Below, one piece after another: positions 1-34,984 of a stretch of 64,000 nt of DNA. The notes under the pieces were generated by a model. It was given only the letters and a program-made list of their open reading frames with translations. It was not told where the DNA came from and ran no database searches. The DNA is from Chloranthus sessilifolius (lineage: Eukaryota > Streptophyta > Magnoliopsida > Chloranthales > Chloranthaceae), in contig CM037586.1 of NCBI GenBank assembly GCA_021018995.1, forward strand, positions 8,468,328 to 8,532,327, read 5' to 3'. Position 1 is the stretch's first letter; every line of letters starts with the position of its first letter. Position numbers and translations under genes: made by a program.

Positions 1-691
1 TATAATCAACGATCTTTATGCATGATTGTAAATGAGATTGAATTAAGAAATAATATATGGGTTTTTGCTTATTTTATATTTTAATACAGTTATTATTTTT
101 TTCGGACTTGAAGTGTCTGATCTCCATTTTTCGACGTCTTGCTTCTTGAATTTAAATCGCCGGATCTCCATTCTTTGGCCTATCAAGAGGAAGACTAAAT
201 CACTACCATTAAAATTAGAATAAGATGGAGTTTATATACTGTTCGAGAGAAATGATTGGCAAGAGCTGCTCCCCAACCTCCATCTCCAAACGACTCTTCT
301 GTGATCAAGTCACCGAAAAGAATGATCTTGGATCGCATCTCTTTCTCTCTCTCAACAAATCGACTCAAATCAAATCTTCAGAGGGTTTCTTTAATTTCTT
401 CTTCTATTTTCATCTGGGTTTGCTTTCTGTTATATATGTCATGTAATCTGCTCTATGATATGATATGGTTGAAATATATTAAAGGATATCGTAGTAGTTT
501 AATAATTAGAGTTTTTAAAATATAAATATATTAATTAAAAATCTTAGGTGAATCCTAGCCATTGAATTTAATTTTAGTTTCAATGGATGAGATGATTTCT
601 GATCATGCAATCCACGTGCATTTACACGTGCATCCTTACTAATCTAATTAAAAACACAAAAAAATTAAGAAAAGTTTTTGTGCACTCAAAA
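1..691. other. AT-rich stretch without a recognised gene
   Basis: Only short, unconvincing reading frames are present. No transposon ends or motifs were recognised before the hAT MITE that begins at 692. Confidence 0.5.
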
Positions 692-942
692 TAGGGCTGT
701 CAACGGGTTGGGTCGGGTCCAGTCAACCTGATACTCAACCTGATATTTTATACTAAAAAGTATAAAACTAGGTATTTTTTATGGAGTCGGGTCAAGTTCT
801 CAGGTCGAGTGGCTTGAGTGCATTATCGGGTCGAGTCGGGTCGGTAGCTTGAGTTCACTACCAGGCGGATCGGGTCACGTCGAGCATATGCAGATTTCCT
901 GTCAAGTAATCGAAATTTTGACCCGACCCATTGACAACCCTA
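692..942. mobile_element. hAT-type MITE (251 bp)
   Basis: The ends are inverted copies of each other: TAGGGCTGTCAA on the left and TTGACAACCCTA on the right, followed inward by GGGT-rich repeats. The flanking 8-mers ACTCAAAA (684-691) and GCTCAAAA (943-950) match at 7 of 8 positions, as expected for an aged hAT target duplication. There is no coding capacity. Confidence 0.8.
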
Positions 943-959
943 GCTCAAAAGCTGTTATA

Positions 960-3900
960 AACTGAAATTTTTTAGGAATTTTTGCATTTAGCCCCCTATG
1001 TTATTGCAAAATTACACTCCGCCTCTTGTGTTAAGCATATTTATTTTTCGACGGCATTTATATAGAAAACCCATTGCAATTAGTTGACCAACTTTGACTG
1101 GTATTGATTGCTAGATGGACGTTAAGGGAATTGTGTAAAAAAAATTTACCCTTATGACTCAATGAAAATTATAATTTGAAACCACAAATGCCCTCAACTT
1201 CTCTCCCAAAAATCCAATACACTTCCACTTCATTTTCTTCCCAAGCAAAAAATTTAAAACCAACCAAGTCGTCTTCTACCCATGTCTACCCTTCACTGGC
1301 GCCAGGTCGTTTGATGCAAAGCTATAATGCAAGCCGTCTTCTTCCCCAAAATCCATTGCTCAATATTAGCAATGGAGTTCCTTGAAGTGGGTTTTTGTGA
1401 TTCAGCCATGGAAAGGGTGTATGAAAGAAGAGGAAATTATTTTTGTAGATTGGCCATAGAAATAGTTATATGAAAAAGACGAAATGAGTTTTTGTAGATA
1501 TATCAATGGTCATTTGAAGTTGGTTCTGTAGATCGGCCATGGAAAGGGTCATATGAAGAAGCTGAAGTTGGTTTTGTGAGGGAGAATGACAGGGAAGAAG
1601 CGGGTTTTGGATACCTTTATTTACAACTACAAATCCTTTCGTTCCAAGTTGGGTTTCACATGCTTGTACTCTTGGATTTTGGGTTTGAATTCAAGGCAAC
1701 TCATTGCTAATAGACTTCAAAAATCCAATCAGCAGTCCACAACTCGATGGCTTGGAAAGCGACTTCAAATTGCTCGCACGGGATAGCCTCGGAGTTCGGG
1801 TATGCTTTCTCGGCGGTGACTTTGCTGTACGTGCCGGATACGCCCTGGTACGCGACTAGATCTAGGGTGGTGTGAACGTTAACGATTGAAATTGGTGTTA
1901 CTGCTTTTTTCGGTGTTTTGTTGGTGGACGAAGACTTTGCTGGAGAGGATTGCATAGGAGCTTTGCCAATTGGCTTTCGTTGTGATTGTAACAATGACTA
2001 TAAGTCAAGAGATTGAAGATGACCTAACGACAATGCAGGGTATAAATGATATTTCATACCACTTAATCATCGTTAAATGAATAAGTGTAACAACCCGAAT
2101 TTTTGAACTTTCTTTTATTGGTGTTAGATTGTGTTTTATACCTTGCATGGTGTTAGTGCTCTACACCAGAACCTACCCTAGTTGAGAAAATACACATTTT
2201 GATTTTTAAGAGGTATTATATTTAAAATTGTCTTTATTTGACACAAGTTGTGTTGTAGCCTAGTGGTTGAAAGTCTTTGGATATAGATAAGAGGTCTAAA
2301 GATCAAACCTTGCTACGTGAGTTTTAAACCTTTATTTTAAACTTTGAATTAAAAGCCTATACACCCTTATTTGGTGCGACCGCTTAGCACTGAATTAATG
2401 CCTATATATTATAAATAAGAAAGTTACGGAGAACCCTAAATCATTATTATAAGAATTCTTCTTAAAAACCCTAGCCATCACTCCATCTTCTTCTCTGGCC
2501 ACCCTTCTTTAAAAATACCCAAATCTCTTTTAAATTTCTTGTGTATTCTTCCACAAAGAACACCGTAGTGTTTTTCTGCCGTCAAATCGTGGTGGAAGAA
2601 GGTGGCGTAATCATGGACGGATCATCGTGTGGACGCCGATCTCTATCGCCCTAATCGTGCCGATCCGCTTGGCCACGCTTCAAGAGGTGGGTACCCATCT
2701 ATCCGTCTCATCCTTCTTAGATCCCATCGCGTAAAATATGTTGATCGCGTACCGATGGGATATTTAAAATAAATCTAAAACTGTTTTTATTTATTTATTT
2801 ATTTTTTAAATCTATTTTAGGATTATAATAATAATGAAATCTGTTTTTGGTATGAAATTTTGTAAATTCTGTTTTTGTATGAAATTTTGTGAAATCTGTT
2901 TTTGTATAAAATTTTGTGAGATCTTTGATGCATTGTTGGGTTTTATTTTTAACCCTATATTTTTATTTACTTTATTGTGAATCTGTGGTCGTCAATCGAT
3001 TGAAAGCGCTATGGGAAGCGCGTGCCCTACTACCCGTACCCACACCCACTCCCTACCCCGTTGAAAAATATAAAATTAAAATATTAATTAACAACTAAAA
3101 TAATAAATAAATTTTACGAAAGAGATTACGTTAAATAAATATTATTGTATGAAAGTGGTATTATATTAAAGAGTAAAATATTATTAGGTTAATTAAATAA
3201 TAAATTAGTTGATAAAAAAAAAATGTAATAATTAGTAAAAATGTATAATGGGCTGTAAATGTGATGAGTTATTAAAAAGTAATATTTTCATTGAATAATA
3301 AATTGAATAATGATAAATATAGCTTATATGTTTGAGTAGTATTATTATAATAATTGATAATAATACAATTATTAATTAGTAATTAGATTAATGATATTTA
3401 GATAAATGAATTAAATTAATAAAGTAAATATTAAATATTAAGATTATTTGTTGTATTATATATCATTTAATTAATGAATTATTAAAATTTGTACATGAAT
3501 ATTACTATTATATAATTCTGTTATAATAAAAAGTTTATTTATAACAACTGTCATAAATGCTTTTATTGTTAATGTTTGTATTAAGGTTACATTTAATATA
3601 ATATATATATTATATGAATATGGTCGAATTATTTTTAGCAAGTATTTATATAGAATAAATACCCTAAGTCATTACCTATTGAAAACTTGTAAATTATTCC
3701 ATTTTAAAACAAACGAAAATTAATAAACTGTTGGAATTCCTTACTCCTTTTAGAAATAAATTCCCCTATTAATGTGAACTAAGATTCGATCAAGCACCCT
3801 AAATTGCAATCATCACCCTATTATATAATTATATTAGTGTGCTATATAAATAAACATAAATATAGATATACTCAAAACCTAAATGTAAACTTTTGATGTG

Positions 3901-5590
3901 TGATACTGTTGTGTTTGTAACTAAATCAAGTTATATGAATTAAGGATATGTTAGAACACAGTGCGAGTGTATGAGATCATGCCTACACTTGGGCGTGGTG
4001 ATTATTTGAGATGACATCGAGCGAGAATACCAAATATTCACATGCCTTACAACTCATGGTGGAATGGGACCCATGGCCAGGTCGGTGAGTGTGAATTCGA
4101 GGTGTAATCTAAATGGCGGTGGCATATCTGGCGACCCTATCACCCAGTTCAAATATGATAGTATAGATTATGAGTAAGTTATGAGGTTCGACCTTAGGCT
4201 TTAAGCGGTGGTGAGGCTATCTCACTATAGTTAAGTCTTAAATTAAGTTATAAAATTATGTTATAGTGTATGAAATAAGATATGTTATTAGCATGCGATA
4301 ATAAGATACTACCGTGTAGGCAAAAGATAAATAACTTAAGTTTACAGATGCGTCGTTCCTTACGTAGCCACCGTAAAGGGCAACAACGCCTTCACCAAGA
4401 CGGATCTCCGGAGAGATTATGAGTATGAGTATGTCTACAAGTCGATTTGGCCATTATGTCTCCCCATTGGTGGATGGTGGAGTATGAGTATGACACGAGG
4501 CGTTATGATATGGTGGTATGATACTATGTTGACCCTCTCATAGTAGCTCGAGCAGCGACTCTGGCACAGGTCGTATAGGATTTCACTAGTATGTTAGTTA
4601 CGCTCATGCGATGTACAGACGTATGAGCGTGAATGATAATAAGGCTAGGTATAAAAAGGTATGAGATATGGTGAGGCGTTGGGACATCGATATCTAGATC
4701 ATGGTCTTGCATTTATGGTATGAGCTTTATAATATGCATATGATTTTGTCATTCTTTTGCTATCTGTTTGAGATACTATTATTTTTATCACTCACAAGAT
4801 GCACCCATGCAATGAGAAGTATGGGGTGGATTGGTGTATCCATCGAAGTTACGTGGATCGAGTAAACTCATCCCACGATAATCTAACAGCTGCAGGTGAT
4901 TTCACGGGTGGAGTGGACATCGGCCTTTTCCGATCCTGCCGACAACCGATTTTCTTGATCCATGGTCTTTGAGTACCGTGAGCCTTGGGAGGGTGACGGA
5001 GCCGAGTACCAGGAGGGTTATAGTGCCGATTTCGATCCGAGTACCGATTATTGAGCATTGCGGACTTGGTAGTAGTTTGAGTCTTTCTTTTTACCATGGA
5101 TTTTATGATTCTATTTTATCGGATTTGTCTCCGACGTTTACTATTGTTTATTGATGGATTTCTCAGATTCAGCACTTCTATTTTAGCATTTATGATTCTT
5201 TATATTCCACTGTTATATGTTGATTTTCACGGATTTCGTGGAATCGGACATGCGCGATAACTCTGATTAAGTGTATGTCCGCTTAGCATATCCGGGATAT
5301 GTGCGGGTCATAACCCGGAATTCTAGGCCCTTGGGATGAGGTAGAATTTCGGGTCGTGACAATAAGTGTAACGGCATAAGCAAATTTTAAAAATCCGTCA
5401 CAATAAGGAGCCATATGTACAAAAAAAGCCAGTCAAAGGGGTAGAAAATAAATATGTATAACACAGGAGGCAGAGTGTAATTTCACAATAATATCAAGGG
5501 CTAAATGCTAAAAACCCAATTTTTCATAATGGTGTAATTTCACCATAACATCAGGGGCTAAATGCTAAAAACCCATTTTTTTATAATGGG
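960..5590. mobile_element. Long-inverted-repeat (Mutator-like?) element, split by a solo LTR
   Basis: About 72 bases at 980-1049 are inverted at 5442-5515, by eye roughly 80 percent identical; both arms share GCATTTAGCCC, AATTACACTC and ATATTTATTTT blocks. The right arm is partly duplicated in tandem (5522-5575). Long inverted repeats are typical of Mutator-like elements, but I could not fix a 9-bp target duplication, so the class is an inference. Without the LTR at 2086-5361 the element would be about 1.3 kb, and no transposase is visible in it. Confidence 0.5.
2086..5361. mobile_element. Solo LTR of a retrotransposon (3.3 kb)
   Basis: It starts TGTAACAACCCGAA and ends TTCGGGTCGTGACA, the TG...CA form with imperfectly inverted ends usual for plant LTRs. 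It is flanked by a perfect 5-bp duplication, ATAAG, at 2081-2085 and 5362-5366. No second LTR, gag, pol or primer-binding site was seen, so it is read as a solo LTR left by recombination between two LTRs. A tRNA-like stretch (about 2248-2325) resembles a SINE head. Gypsy or Copia origin cannot be decided from the LTR alone. Confidence 0.75.
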
Positions 5591-6837
5591 ATGCTACATT
5601 GCTACTAACTCTCATCAAATACTTAAATATCCCAATCAGGTATCGACTCCAATGACTGCTTTGAATTGAATGACAGATATAAGTTATTACTTTATTTTAT
5701 AAATAATGATAGATATATTTTTGAGAAAAGTAGAAAATGCGACCCATTTATATTTTTATTATAAAAAAGGTTGAAAATAATTTTAATTACAAAATGAGCC
5801 TAATGCGAGCTAATACGGACCCGTATTCATACGCATTCTTCATACACATATTGAATGCCTAATATAAAAAAAGTCAAAAAGAAAAAAAAATTAGAAATTT
5901 GTTGACAAAGACAATATTATAATTATTCATTAAAATTAATCAGTGCCCTACGCAGGTTGATGTGTATGATCGCCCGTTTCAAGCACGTGAGGACGCTATT
6001 TCAGAAGAAAAAATAACATATGATTTTTTTGGTGAAAACAAATGACACAGGGCTCTGTTTTGTAAATCCTCATATCAAAGTGCCCTATCAAAAAAGGTAA
6101 ACACATGGGTTGATATCTGAGTGCAGTAGTCCAATCTCATTCTCCTTGCCAAATGGTCTAGTCTCCACGAAGTGCCCAATTATATATAAAAGGACACTTA
6201 TGACTTATGGCTTTTCAAAGATTTTAGTGTTCACATTTCTTATTAACCTCAATAATATGTACACATTCCCAAATGTTAAGGGTAAGAAATTGACCCAAGT
6301 GCCACCATTGGGATAGAGAGATTGCCCGGACCTCTCAACGAAATATACACATTCTCAAATGTTGAGGTTAAGAGATTGACCCAAGTGCCGCCATTAGGGT
6401 TGAAAAATTGCCCGAGTGACGCTGCTAGGATCCAGGTCCAACACCTAGTGCCAACTCTCCCTATGGCGACAATTGTACATTTAATTACAGAGAATGTTAT
6501 TGGTCAATCGATATCCTCTTTCCTTGTGGAAGCAACAGGTCATGGGTTCCTTTGTAGACTCCTACAACTTACAGGCTCATTGTAGCCTCTTGAGTAACAC
6601 AATAGTATTTTGGCTGCAAAAAGCAATCAAAATTGGCAAATTTATTACGAACAAATCCAGTTGATCGCCATTACAAAAGGGGTCGATTCTCTTCTCCCAT
6701 ATCATAAGATTTTCGAGCTTATGAGTAGTTGGGTAACTTTGTGCAAGGCAGCTTTTGACACAATCAATGGGGTAAAAGGGTTTCCATAAGCTTGATAATC
6801 TGTTTTTCTCACCGGGAGTGAGGACCACAGTTTTTTA
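5591..6837. other. Non-coding stretch with a diverged 90-bp tandem repeat
   Basis: No gene is recognised. Two diverged copies of a roughly 90-bp unit lie at about 6235-6325 and 6330-6415; both contain a run ending in GAcCCAAGTGCC. A related fragment recurs near 8890, inside NUP96 intron 5. Confidence 0.5.
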
Positions 6838-7145
6838 GGATGAAAACCATTGACTCATTTGAATCACACAATGGAGATTATTTTTCGCTCCAATCTTCCC
6901 CCAATAGATCTTAAGATCATGGCACACCTATTAGACGGTCAGATGTTGATTTCACATAGCACTCGGCCCTAAAAATAAAGGTCAACTCTTTTGCCCTTGA
7001 TGTAGGTCACATATGGGAATGTGTACTATGTGGAATCAACATTTGACCATCTAATAGGTGCGCTTTGATCTATCATGGGAAAGATTAGAATAAAGAAAAA
7101 TCTCCATTGCCTTATTCAGCTTAGTCAATGGATTTCATCCGTCAA
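6838..7145. repeat. Fold-back repeat, copy 1 of a family in this window
   Basis: The arms CCATTGACTC...GGAGATTATTTTTC and GAAAAATCTCCATTG...GTCAATGG are inverted to each other around a centre containing CATGGCACACCTATTAGACGGTCA. The same core recurs near 15728-15995, 31240-31500, 49560-49935, 61040-61275 and 63680-63930. It is probably a MITE family; no coding capacity. Confidence 0.6.
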
Positions 7146-7199
7146 AAATTATATTGTCCTTACTCCGAAAACGGGTGAGAATAGCCATACACTTTCTTT

Positions 7200-7376
7200 T
7201 TATATAACGAGGTGTCCGGCCTCTTAAAGCAACCCACTAAGTACGTACAACACCCACACATCACACATACCAATTAGTAGAGATAAATATCTACGAATGG
7301 CCATGATGGGAGGGATTCGAACTCAAAACCTCCGCTTCTTGAGGCATGATCCTATCAACTATGGCAACCCCTTGTT
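7200..7376 (-). repeat. tRNA-derived SINE-like element
   Basis: On the minus strand a box-B-like GAGTTCGAATCCC lies about 40 bases after a box-A-like TTGCCATAGTTGATAGG, the spacing of an internal Pol III promoter. The tRNA-like head is followed by an unrelated tail that ends near GTTATATAAAAAG. It does not fold as a convincing tRNA gene. Target duplications were not identified. Confidence 0.5.
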
Positions 7377-7411
7377 GGTTACAAGCTTGATAATCTTATG
7401 ATGCTTGCGAA

Positions 7412-7605
7412 CATGGATCAAAATTTCGTTCGATACTGATACATATCGGACGATACGTATTGGTATCAGAAGTGAACGATACGGTACATTGAATGTACCG
7501 TATCGGTCAATAGTATGTAAAGTACTATACCGATACGTATCGTCCGATACATACCGGTTTTGAGCTCGAACGATACATAACGATTTTCCGGCATTTTGAT
7601 CCATG
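7412..7605. mobile_element. hAT MITE of the CATGGATCAAAAT family (194 bp)
   Basis: The ends are CATGGATCAAAAT and ATTTTGATCCATG. Flanking 8-mers CTTGCGAA and CTTGTAAA match at 6 of 8 positions. The interior is palindromic, with repeated CGATACGTATCG and TATCGGACGATA motifs, and looks like the ends of the hAT element at 16128-21683. Confidence 0.8.
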
Positions 7606-7739
7606 CTTGTAAAGCCCCATTAGCTGATTATAAGCATGGCAACCTTATAGTCATATTCTCACTATTTCACTCTTTTAGGCCTCGTAGTGCACGTTTAACA
7701 ATCCAAGTAGCATACAGTTTTTACCAATTCAAGTCATCT

Positions 7740-8280
7740 AAGTGGCAGAACATTATAAAATCATCACTCAACCCAATGAAAGTCATCAAGTGGCAGAGCA
7801 TCATAAAATCATCACTCAACCCAATGCAAGGATTAAAATCATTAGATCCAGGAACTATAAAATGTACCTTTGTTCATATCTACCATGGCTCATATTGAAA
7901 TGCTCAGATCCGATCGGATGGTACAAATCCCCTACTTGGGATTTTTTGTGCTAATTGAGTTCTTGTGTTCTTCTGCCACTTCTGTGGGTAAAAAATAAGT
8001 GCCATCTGGCACCCACCAACTATCCTAAAAGTTGGATGGTGAAGGTGTTATCTGAACCCAGACTATGACCAGAATCAAATCACTTAAGGATCCTAATTCT
8101 GATAGCTAAGTCAAAATGAGATTTGAAAGTTGATGTATTTAGTCACATATGAGTCTTCAAGCATCAGCAAATTGTGCGATCGATAATGTTTCGGATAATA
8201 TTTCGTAAACAAATCTTGCAGATACTTCAAGAATGTTTCGGATAATATTTCGTAAACGAATCTTGCAGATACTTCAAGAT
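7740..8280. repeat. Local tandem duplications beyond the NUP96 3' end
   Basis: Two short direct duplications are visible. One unit of about 42 bases (GTGGCAGA...CAACCCAATG) occurs near 7741 and 7790. One of about 47 bases (GAATGTTTCGGATAATATTTC...) occurs near 8185 and 8233. No gene is recognised between 7606 and the NUP96 stop codon. Confidence 0.7.
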
Positions 8281-8392
8281 CCATATTTGCAAAAACTCCT
8301 CAACTCTCGTAAAAAAATATAACACGGACGAAAGAACAGTAGCAATGAGGCCAGGAACAAAAACAATAATATACATTTACAACACTTCAAAA

Positions 8393-30857
<22,465 letters not shown>

Positions 30858-31150
30858 CTCCAAAAAATATGAGAGATTTAGGGTTTAGTTTATACAGGTG
30901 CTTCAGTTTTGTCTGCAAAAAGCAGTAGAAAAACGAGAATTGAGAAGACGGAGCTTTAATAAGAGAGTTGATCTTAGCTGCTCGGACCGTGTACTGAATG
31001 AGCCAATCTCAGCCTCTCATTAGGTCAAAACCATTCTTTCGCTGACTTTCAACTCCTGGATATCCGTTATGTCTGCGAAAGCTCCGAGCGCTGTACTTCT
31101 GGAAGGGGAATAGAGAAGAAGGGGAGATTTCGGTCGCTAGGGTTTCTCAA
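30858..31150 (-). promoter_or_regulatory. Likely NUP96 leader and promoter region
   Basis: This stretch lies upstream of the predicted NUP96 ATG and is free of recognised repeats up to about 31150. The first bases have leader-like CT-rich sequence (ACTAAACCCTAAATCTCTC). No convincing TATA box was picked, in line with a housekeeping gene. The call rests on position. Confidence 0.4.
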
Positions 31151-31239
31151 GAGGAATGTTATGGCCACACCATTTTTTAGGGTATTTCTTTTTGCACCCA
31201 CGCATTCTCTGAAAGCGCCCAAATCCCAATACCCTTTAA

Positions 31240-31500
31240 AACCATTGATTCCATCTAATTAGATGTGGAGATCGTTTTTCAGCCGTACATTCCATACAAA
31301 AGATCTTGACATCATGGCGCACCTATCGGACGGTCAATTTTTTATTCCATATACCACAGATCCTAAAAAAATGATCCTTAAACCAAGTGACACACATGAC
31401 GCTCAAAGATAACTTTAAGGCCAATTTTTTGGGATATGATAGAATTAAAACTGACCTCCTGATCTAAAGATATATTGTATGGGAGATTGGGGTGAAGCGC
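31240..31500. repeat. Fold-back repeat, copy 3
   Basis: It shares the core (ATTGATTCCATCTAATTAGA, GGAGATCGTTTTTC, GGCGCACCTATCGGACGGTC) with the other fold-back copies; the second arm is degraded. Confidence 0.55.
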
Positions 31501-32114
31501 GTTCTCAACAATTGACGTTGGGCAATTGTTTAGAACGCGCAAGTGCAGAGGGAGGTACTTTTGGTTATTGTCACATTATTTAAAGAAGGCTGTCATTACT
31601 TGCACACGAAAACTTGGCCTTTGCATATACTTTATTTGTGTTTTGTGCCATGTGAAAGGACCATCTAATCCATCTGATTTTTAGGTCATGATCGTAAGAT
31701 CTGATTCAATGCAACTTTTGAATCGGATAATGGCTTTTGACTGCATCCAATCATATGATAAAGATCGTGTTTCATACCAATATTTTATACCTGAGATCTT
31801 AAGATTGTGGCTTTCAAATTAAATGGCTCAGATGGTGTTTTCATTTGACACATGCCACTAAAATATGGCTTCGATGGTGTTTTCATTTGGCACATGTCAC
31901 TAAAATACATATTCTTTTGTTTAAATTATGTGCAAAAAGGCAACTTCTCATATGCTAATGGCACCCTTTAAATAATTGCTTCCTCGTAAAAACAAAAGAA
32001 AAAAAAACTGTGTTTTTGGGAAATATATGCAGATAAGACACGTTTTTTTTAGCTAGAAACATTTAAAAAAAAAAAAAAAAAAAAAAAGAATGTCGTTTTA
32101 TAAGGAAAAACATA

Positions 32115-32613
32115 GGGAGCCATTACTTGTTTTTTAAGTGACTGCACCAAGGATCAAAATTTTGGTTTCAGTCAAAAATTTGGGCCGAAATTTCGATTCC
32201 CATACAAAATATGACCAAAATTTCAGCCGAAATTTTGATCCTTGGATTGCACCGAAGTTAAAAAAAGACTTTCTATATTAGGGACATGTGACATTTGAAA
32301 ACGCAATCTAGGCCGTCTGATTTAAAGTTTATGATCTATTGATCCTTAGTGGATAAGAATGGAGCAAAACATGATATTTACCATATGATTTATTGTTGTC
32401 AACCATTGAATCAAATAATAGCTTTTGACTATATTTAATCGCATGATGAAAGATTATAGTTCGTACTAATCTTATCCACTAATGATCTATAGATCATGAA
32501 CTTTAAATCAGACGGCCCAAATTGCATTTTCACATGTCCCATGTCCCTAAAATACAAAGTCTTTTTTAAACCTCGGTGCAATCACTTAAAAAGTGTGTGC
32601 AAGTAATGGCTCC
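32115..32613. mobile_element. TIR MITE with a hAT MITE inserted in it
   Basis: The ends GGGAGCCATTACTTG and CAAGTAATGGCTCC are inverted; the sequence folds back over most of its length, with a duplicated, inverted block (AATCTAGGCCGTCTGATTTA... / ...AAATCAGACGG) in the middle. TA flanks both ends. The ends resemble those of the larger element at 55782-57129. The hAT MITE at 32148-32244 interrupts the left arm. Confidence 0.75.
32148..32244. mobile_element. 97-bp hAT MITE with 8-bp duplication
   Basis: Ends CAAGGATCAAAATTT and AAATTTTGATCCTTG are perfect inverted copies. Flanks GACTGCAC (32140-32147) and GATTGCAC (32245-32252) match at 7 of 8. This small copy supports the hAT assignment of the whole ATCAAAAT-ended family. 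Confidence 0.85.
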
Positions 32614-32626
32614 TAAAAACATATAA

Positions 32627-33506
32627 GAGCATCTCCAGTAGAGAAGCTATTCCACTCGCCAAGGCTATTTTAGCTATCCAAATGCCAAAAAACAAGCTCC
32701 AGCAGAGAAGTTATCCCACCCGCCAAAATAGATGTTAGCTATTACTGTAGCGGAAGCTAAATATTAAAATAATACTATTTTTTAAGGATAACTCTCTTTT
32801 TCTCTCCTCTCTCTCTTATCTAGTAGTAAAATAATAAAATAAGAATAAATCGAAACCGCATCGAAACTCGAGGGTCCCAAATCGGATTGAACGACATTGA
32901 AACCCGACACTAACCGAACCGAGCCGAACCCCAATTCGGTTCAATTTGGGTGGCTTGAAAGCGAAAAAAACTCGAAAGTACAAAAAAAAAAAAAAAAATA
33001 CCCTAAAAAAAAAAAAAAAAAAAAAGGTATTTTACCTACACCAAACTGCACTGAAACCCGACACAAATTGAACCGAACTGAACCCCAATTCGGCTCAGTT
33101 TCGGTTTGGGTGGTTTGAAGCCCGAAAAAAATGAAAAGATACCCTAAAAAAATATAAAATGCAGGTATTTTTCCTACACTGAACTGAACCAAATGGGTTT
33201 CGATTTCAGAAAAAAAAAAAATTTGAACGGAACCAAATGGGTCCCGATTCGGTTTCGGTTTGGGGTGTACCGAACCGAACACCAAAAATTTCGAGTTTGG
33301 TTTGGTTCGGTATACCGAAGTTGCATCCCTAGTGTGGGTAATAAAATATAATAAAACAAGAATGAAAAATAATATTTTAAAGAAAGGAGTAGCTAAAATA
33401 GACTGTCTGCTGGAGTATTTTTGCTGTAGTAGTAGCGAAAGTACTATAGCAGTGACTAAAGTAGTGTTTAGTTACCCAAATTTAGCTTTCCGTGCTGGAG
33501 ATGCTC
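32627..33506. mobile_element. PIF/Harbinger-like MITE with inserted Pro/Asn-frame repeats
   Basis: GAGCATCTCCAG at the left and CTGGAGATGCTC at the right are perfect inverted ends, flanked by TAA (32624-32626 and 33507-33509), a Tourist-type duplication. The centre (about 32850-33330) holds three diverged copies of a segment rich in ACCGAACCGAACC and GGTTTGGG, probably another inserted repeat. Confidence 0.7.
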
Positions 33507-33761
33507 TAAAGCAAGAATTTTTTTTCCATTTAAAACATGTTTTCTATATTTTTTTGTATAGAACGCGTTAAGTTTCTTTTTATATTTCTTATAATTTTTA
33601 ATATATATGCTTATTATTAAATTTTATGTATTTTTTTCCATATTTTTCATTTTTATCATAAAATTTCCCTTGACCTATTCTTCCCATATCCCGTCCTGTT
33701 TTCCCTTTTCTTTACCGTACTCTCAAATTTTGCCCTTTTTTTATATTTTATGTCGTCGTCA

Positions 33762-34023
33762 AGGTAATAAAATTGGTATCGATATCGGGTATCGGTCTTT
33801 GGAGGACCGATACATATCGGCCTATTTAAAAAAAATAAAATAAAATATAGGTATCGGACGATACCAAATACGTATCGGCTGATACATACCTACTTAAAAA
33901 AAATAAATTAAAATATAGGTATCAGACGATACCAAACACGTGTTGGCCGATACCCGATACATATCAGTTTGCCAAAAAACTAATACGTATTGGTGCCAGT
34001 ACTAGCTGATATTTGATACCATG
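33762..34023. mobile_element. hAT MITE, CGTATCGG family, with internal duplication
   Basis: AAGGTAATAAAATTGGTATCG at the left pairs with CAGCTGATATTTGATACCATG-type sequence at the right. Flanking GTCGTCA and GTTGTCA match at 6 of 7. An internal unit of about 70 bp (AAAATATAGGTATCGGACGA...) is tandemly duplicated. Confidence 0.6.
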
Positions 34024-34149
34024 GTTGTCATCTTACTCCCGTACTACATTTTTGTGAGTGTGCCTCCTTTTTTTCAAATCTTTGCATACCCATATAAATA
34101 CATGACCTTGTTCCAGCACACAACATAACTAAACTTAGAATACTCGGTA

Positions 34150-34632
34150 ACAGTAAGGCTCCTTTTGGATTAGTTCTTTGGCCAAATAGTAGCTCTTTTG
34201 CTCTATATTTATTTTTACGTTTAACAACAAAGCTCCTCACCTCATTTGCTCTTACGGAGAGCTACTTTAAGTGATAAAATTACTCTTTATTTACTCTACG
34301 TCAAAGCTGATAAAATCTGCTTTGATGACGAGCGGGCAAAGAGCTATATTTGCTCTTATAAGAGTTAACCCAACGTAGCCTAAGGCTGTGTTTGGGTTTG
34401 CTTTTATAAGAGCAAAAGCAGTTCTTTGTCTGCTCTCTGTCAGAGCAGATTAAATCTGCTTTAAGATAGAGCAGGCATAGAGCAGTTTTATTACTTAAAA
34501 CAATTCCTCACTAGAGTAAATGAGGTAAAGAGCTGTGTTACCAAATGTAAAAATAATTCTCTGTCGGAGCCTAAATCTGAAAGAGCTGCTTTTTCCCCCA
34601 AAAGAGCTAACCCAAACACAACCTAAGGCTCC
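34150..34632. mobile_element. Two adjacent fold-back MITEs
   Basis: Two units (about 34150-34383 and 34384-34632) each begin TAAGGCT and end in AACCCAA(A)C..CCTAAGGCT, with AGAGCAAA-type inverted blocks inside. They lie head to tail and share the joining TAAGGCT. A (CT)n tract follows at about 34921-34956. Confidence 0.55.
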
Positions 34633-34921
34633 TTCCTATTCTTCGGTTCTTTGCCTACCGCATCTTCTTTTTAATGTCGCCTAAAAACTCATTTCTAAGA
34701 CACTTGCCAATCATGTTCAAAATATAATCACCTTAAATCTGGTCTCTTGGAGATTGTGGCTCAAGATGGACCTAATGAAGGCTCTCGCCTTTTTAATCTT
34801 TTTGATAATCCGACTATTCGGGCCTCTTAGAGCATCCGACTAATCTTAGAGGCACTTGCGCACACGCACCCGGTGTTGGGTAAGCACGAAATTTGAATCC
34901 CTAGTGTGGCTTGAAGTCAGG

Positions 34922-34954
<33 letters not shown>

Positions 34955-34984
34955 TCGTGAAGGGGATACCTGGACATCACGCGG

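Noticed and set aside
7200-7376. A tRNA gene on the minus strand
   Set aside because: Box-like motifs exist, but the acceptor stem and anticodon arm do not pair, and an unrelated tail follows; a SINE is more likely.
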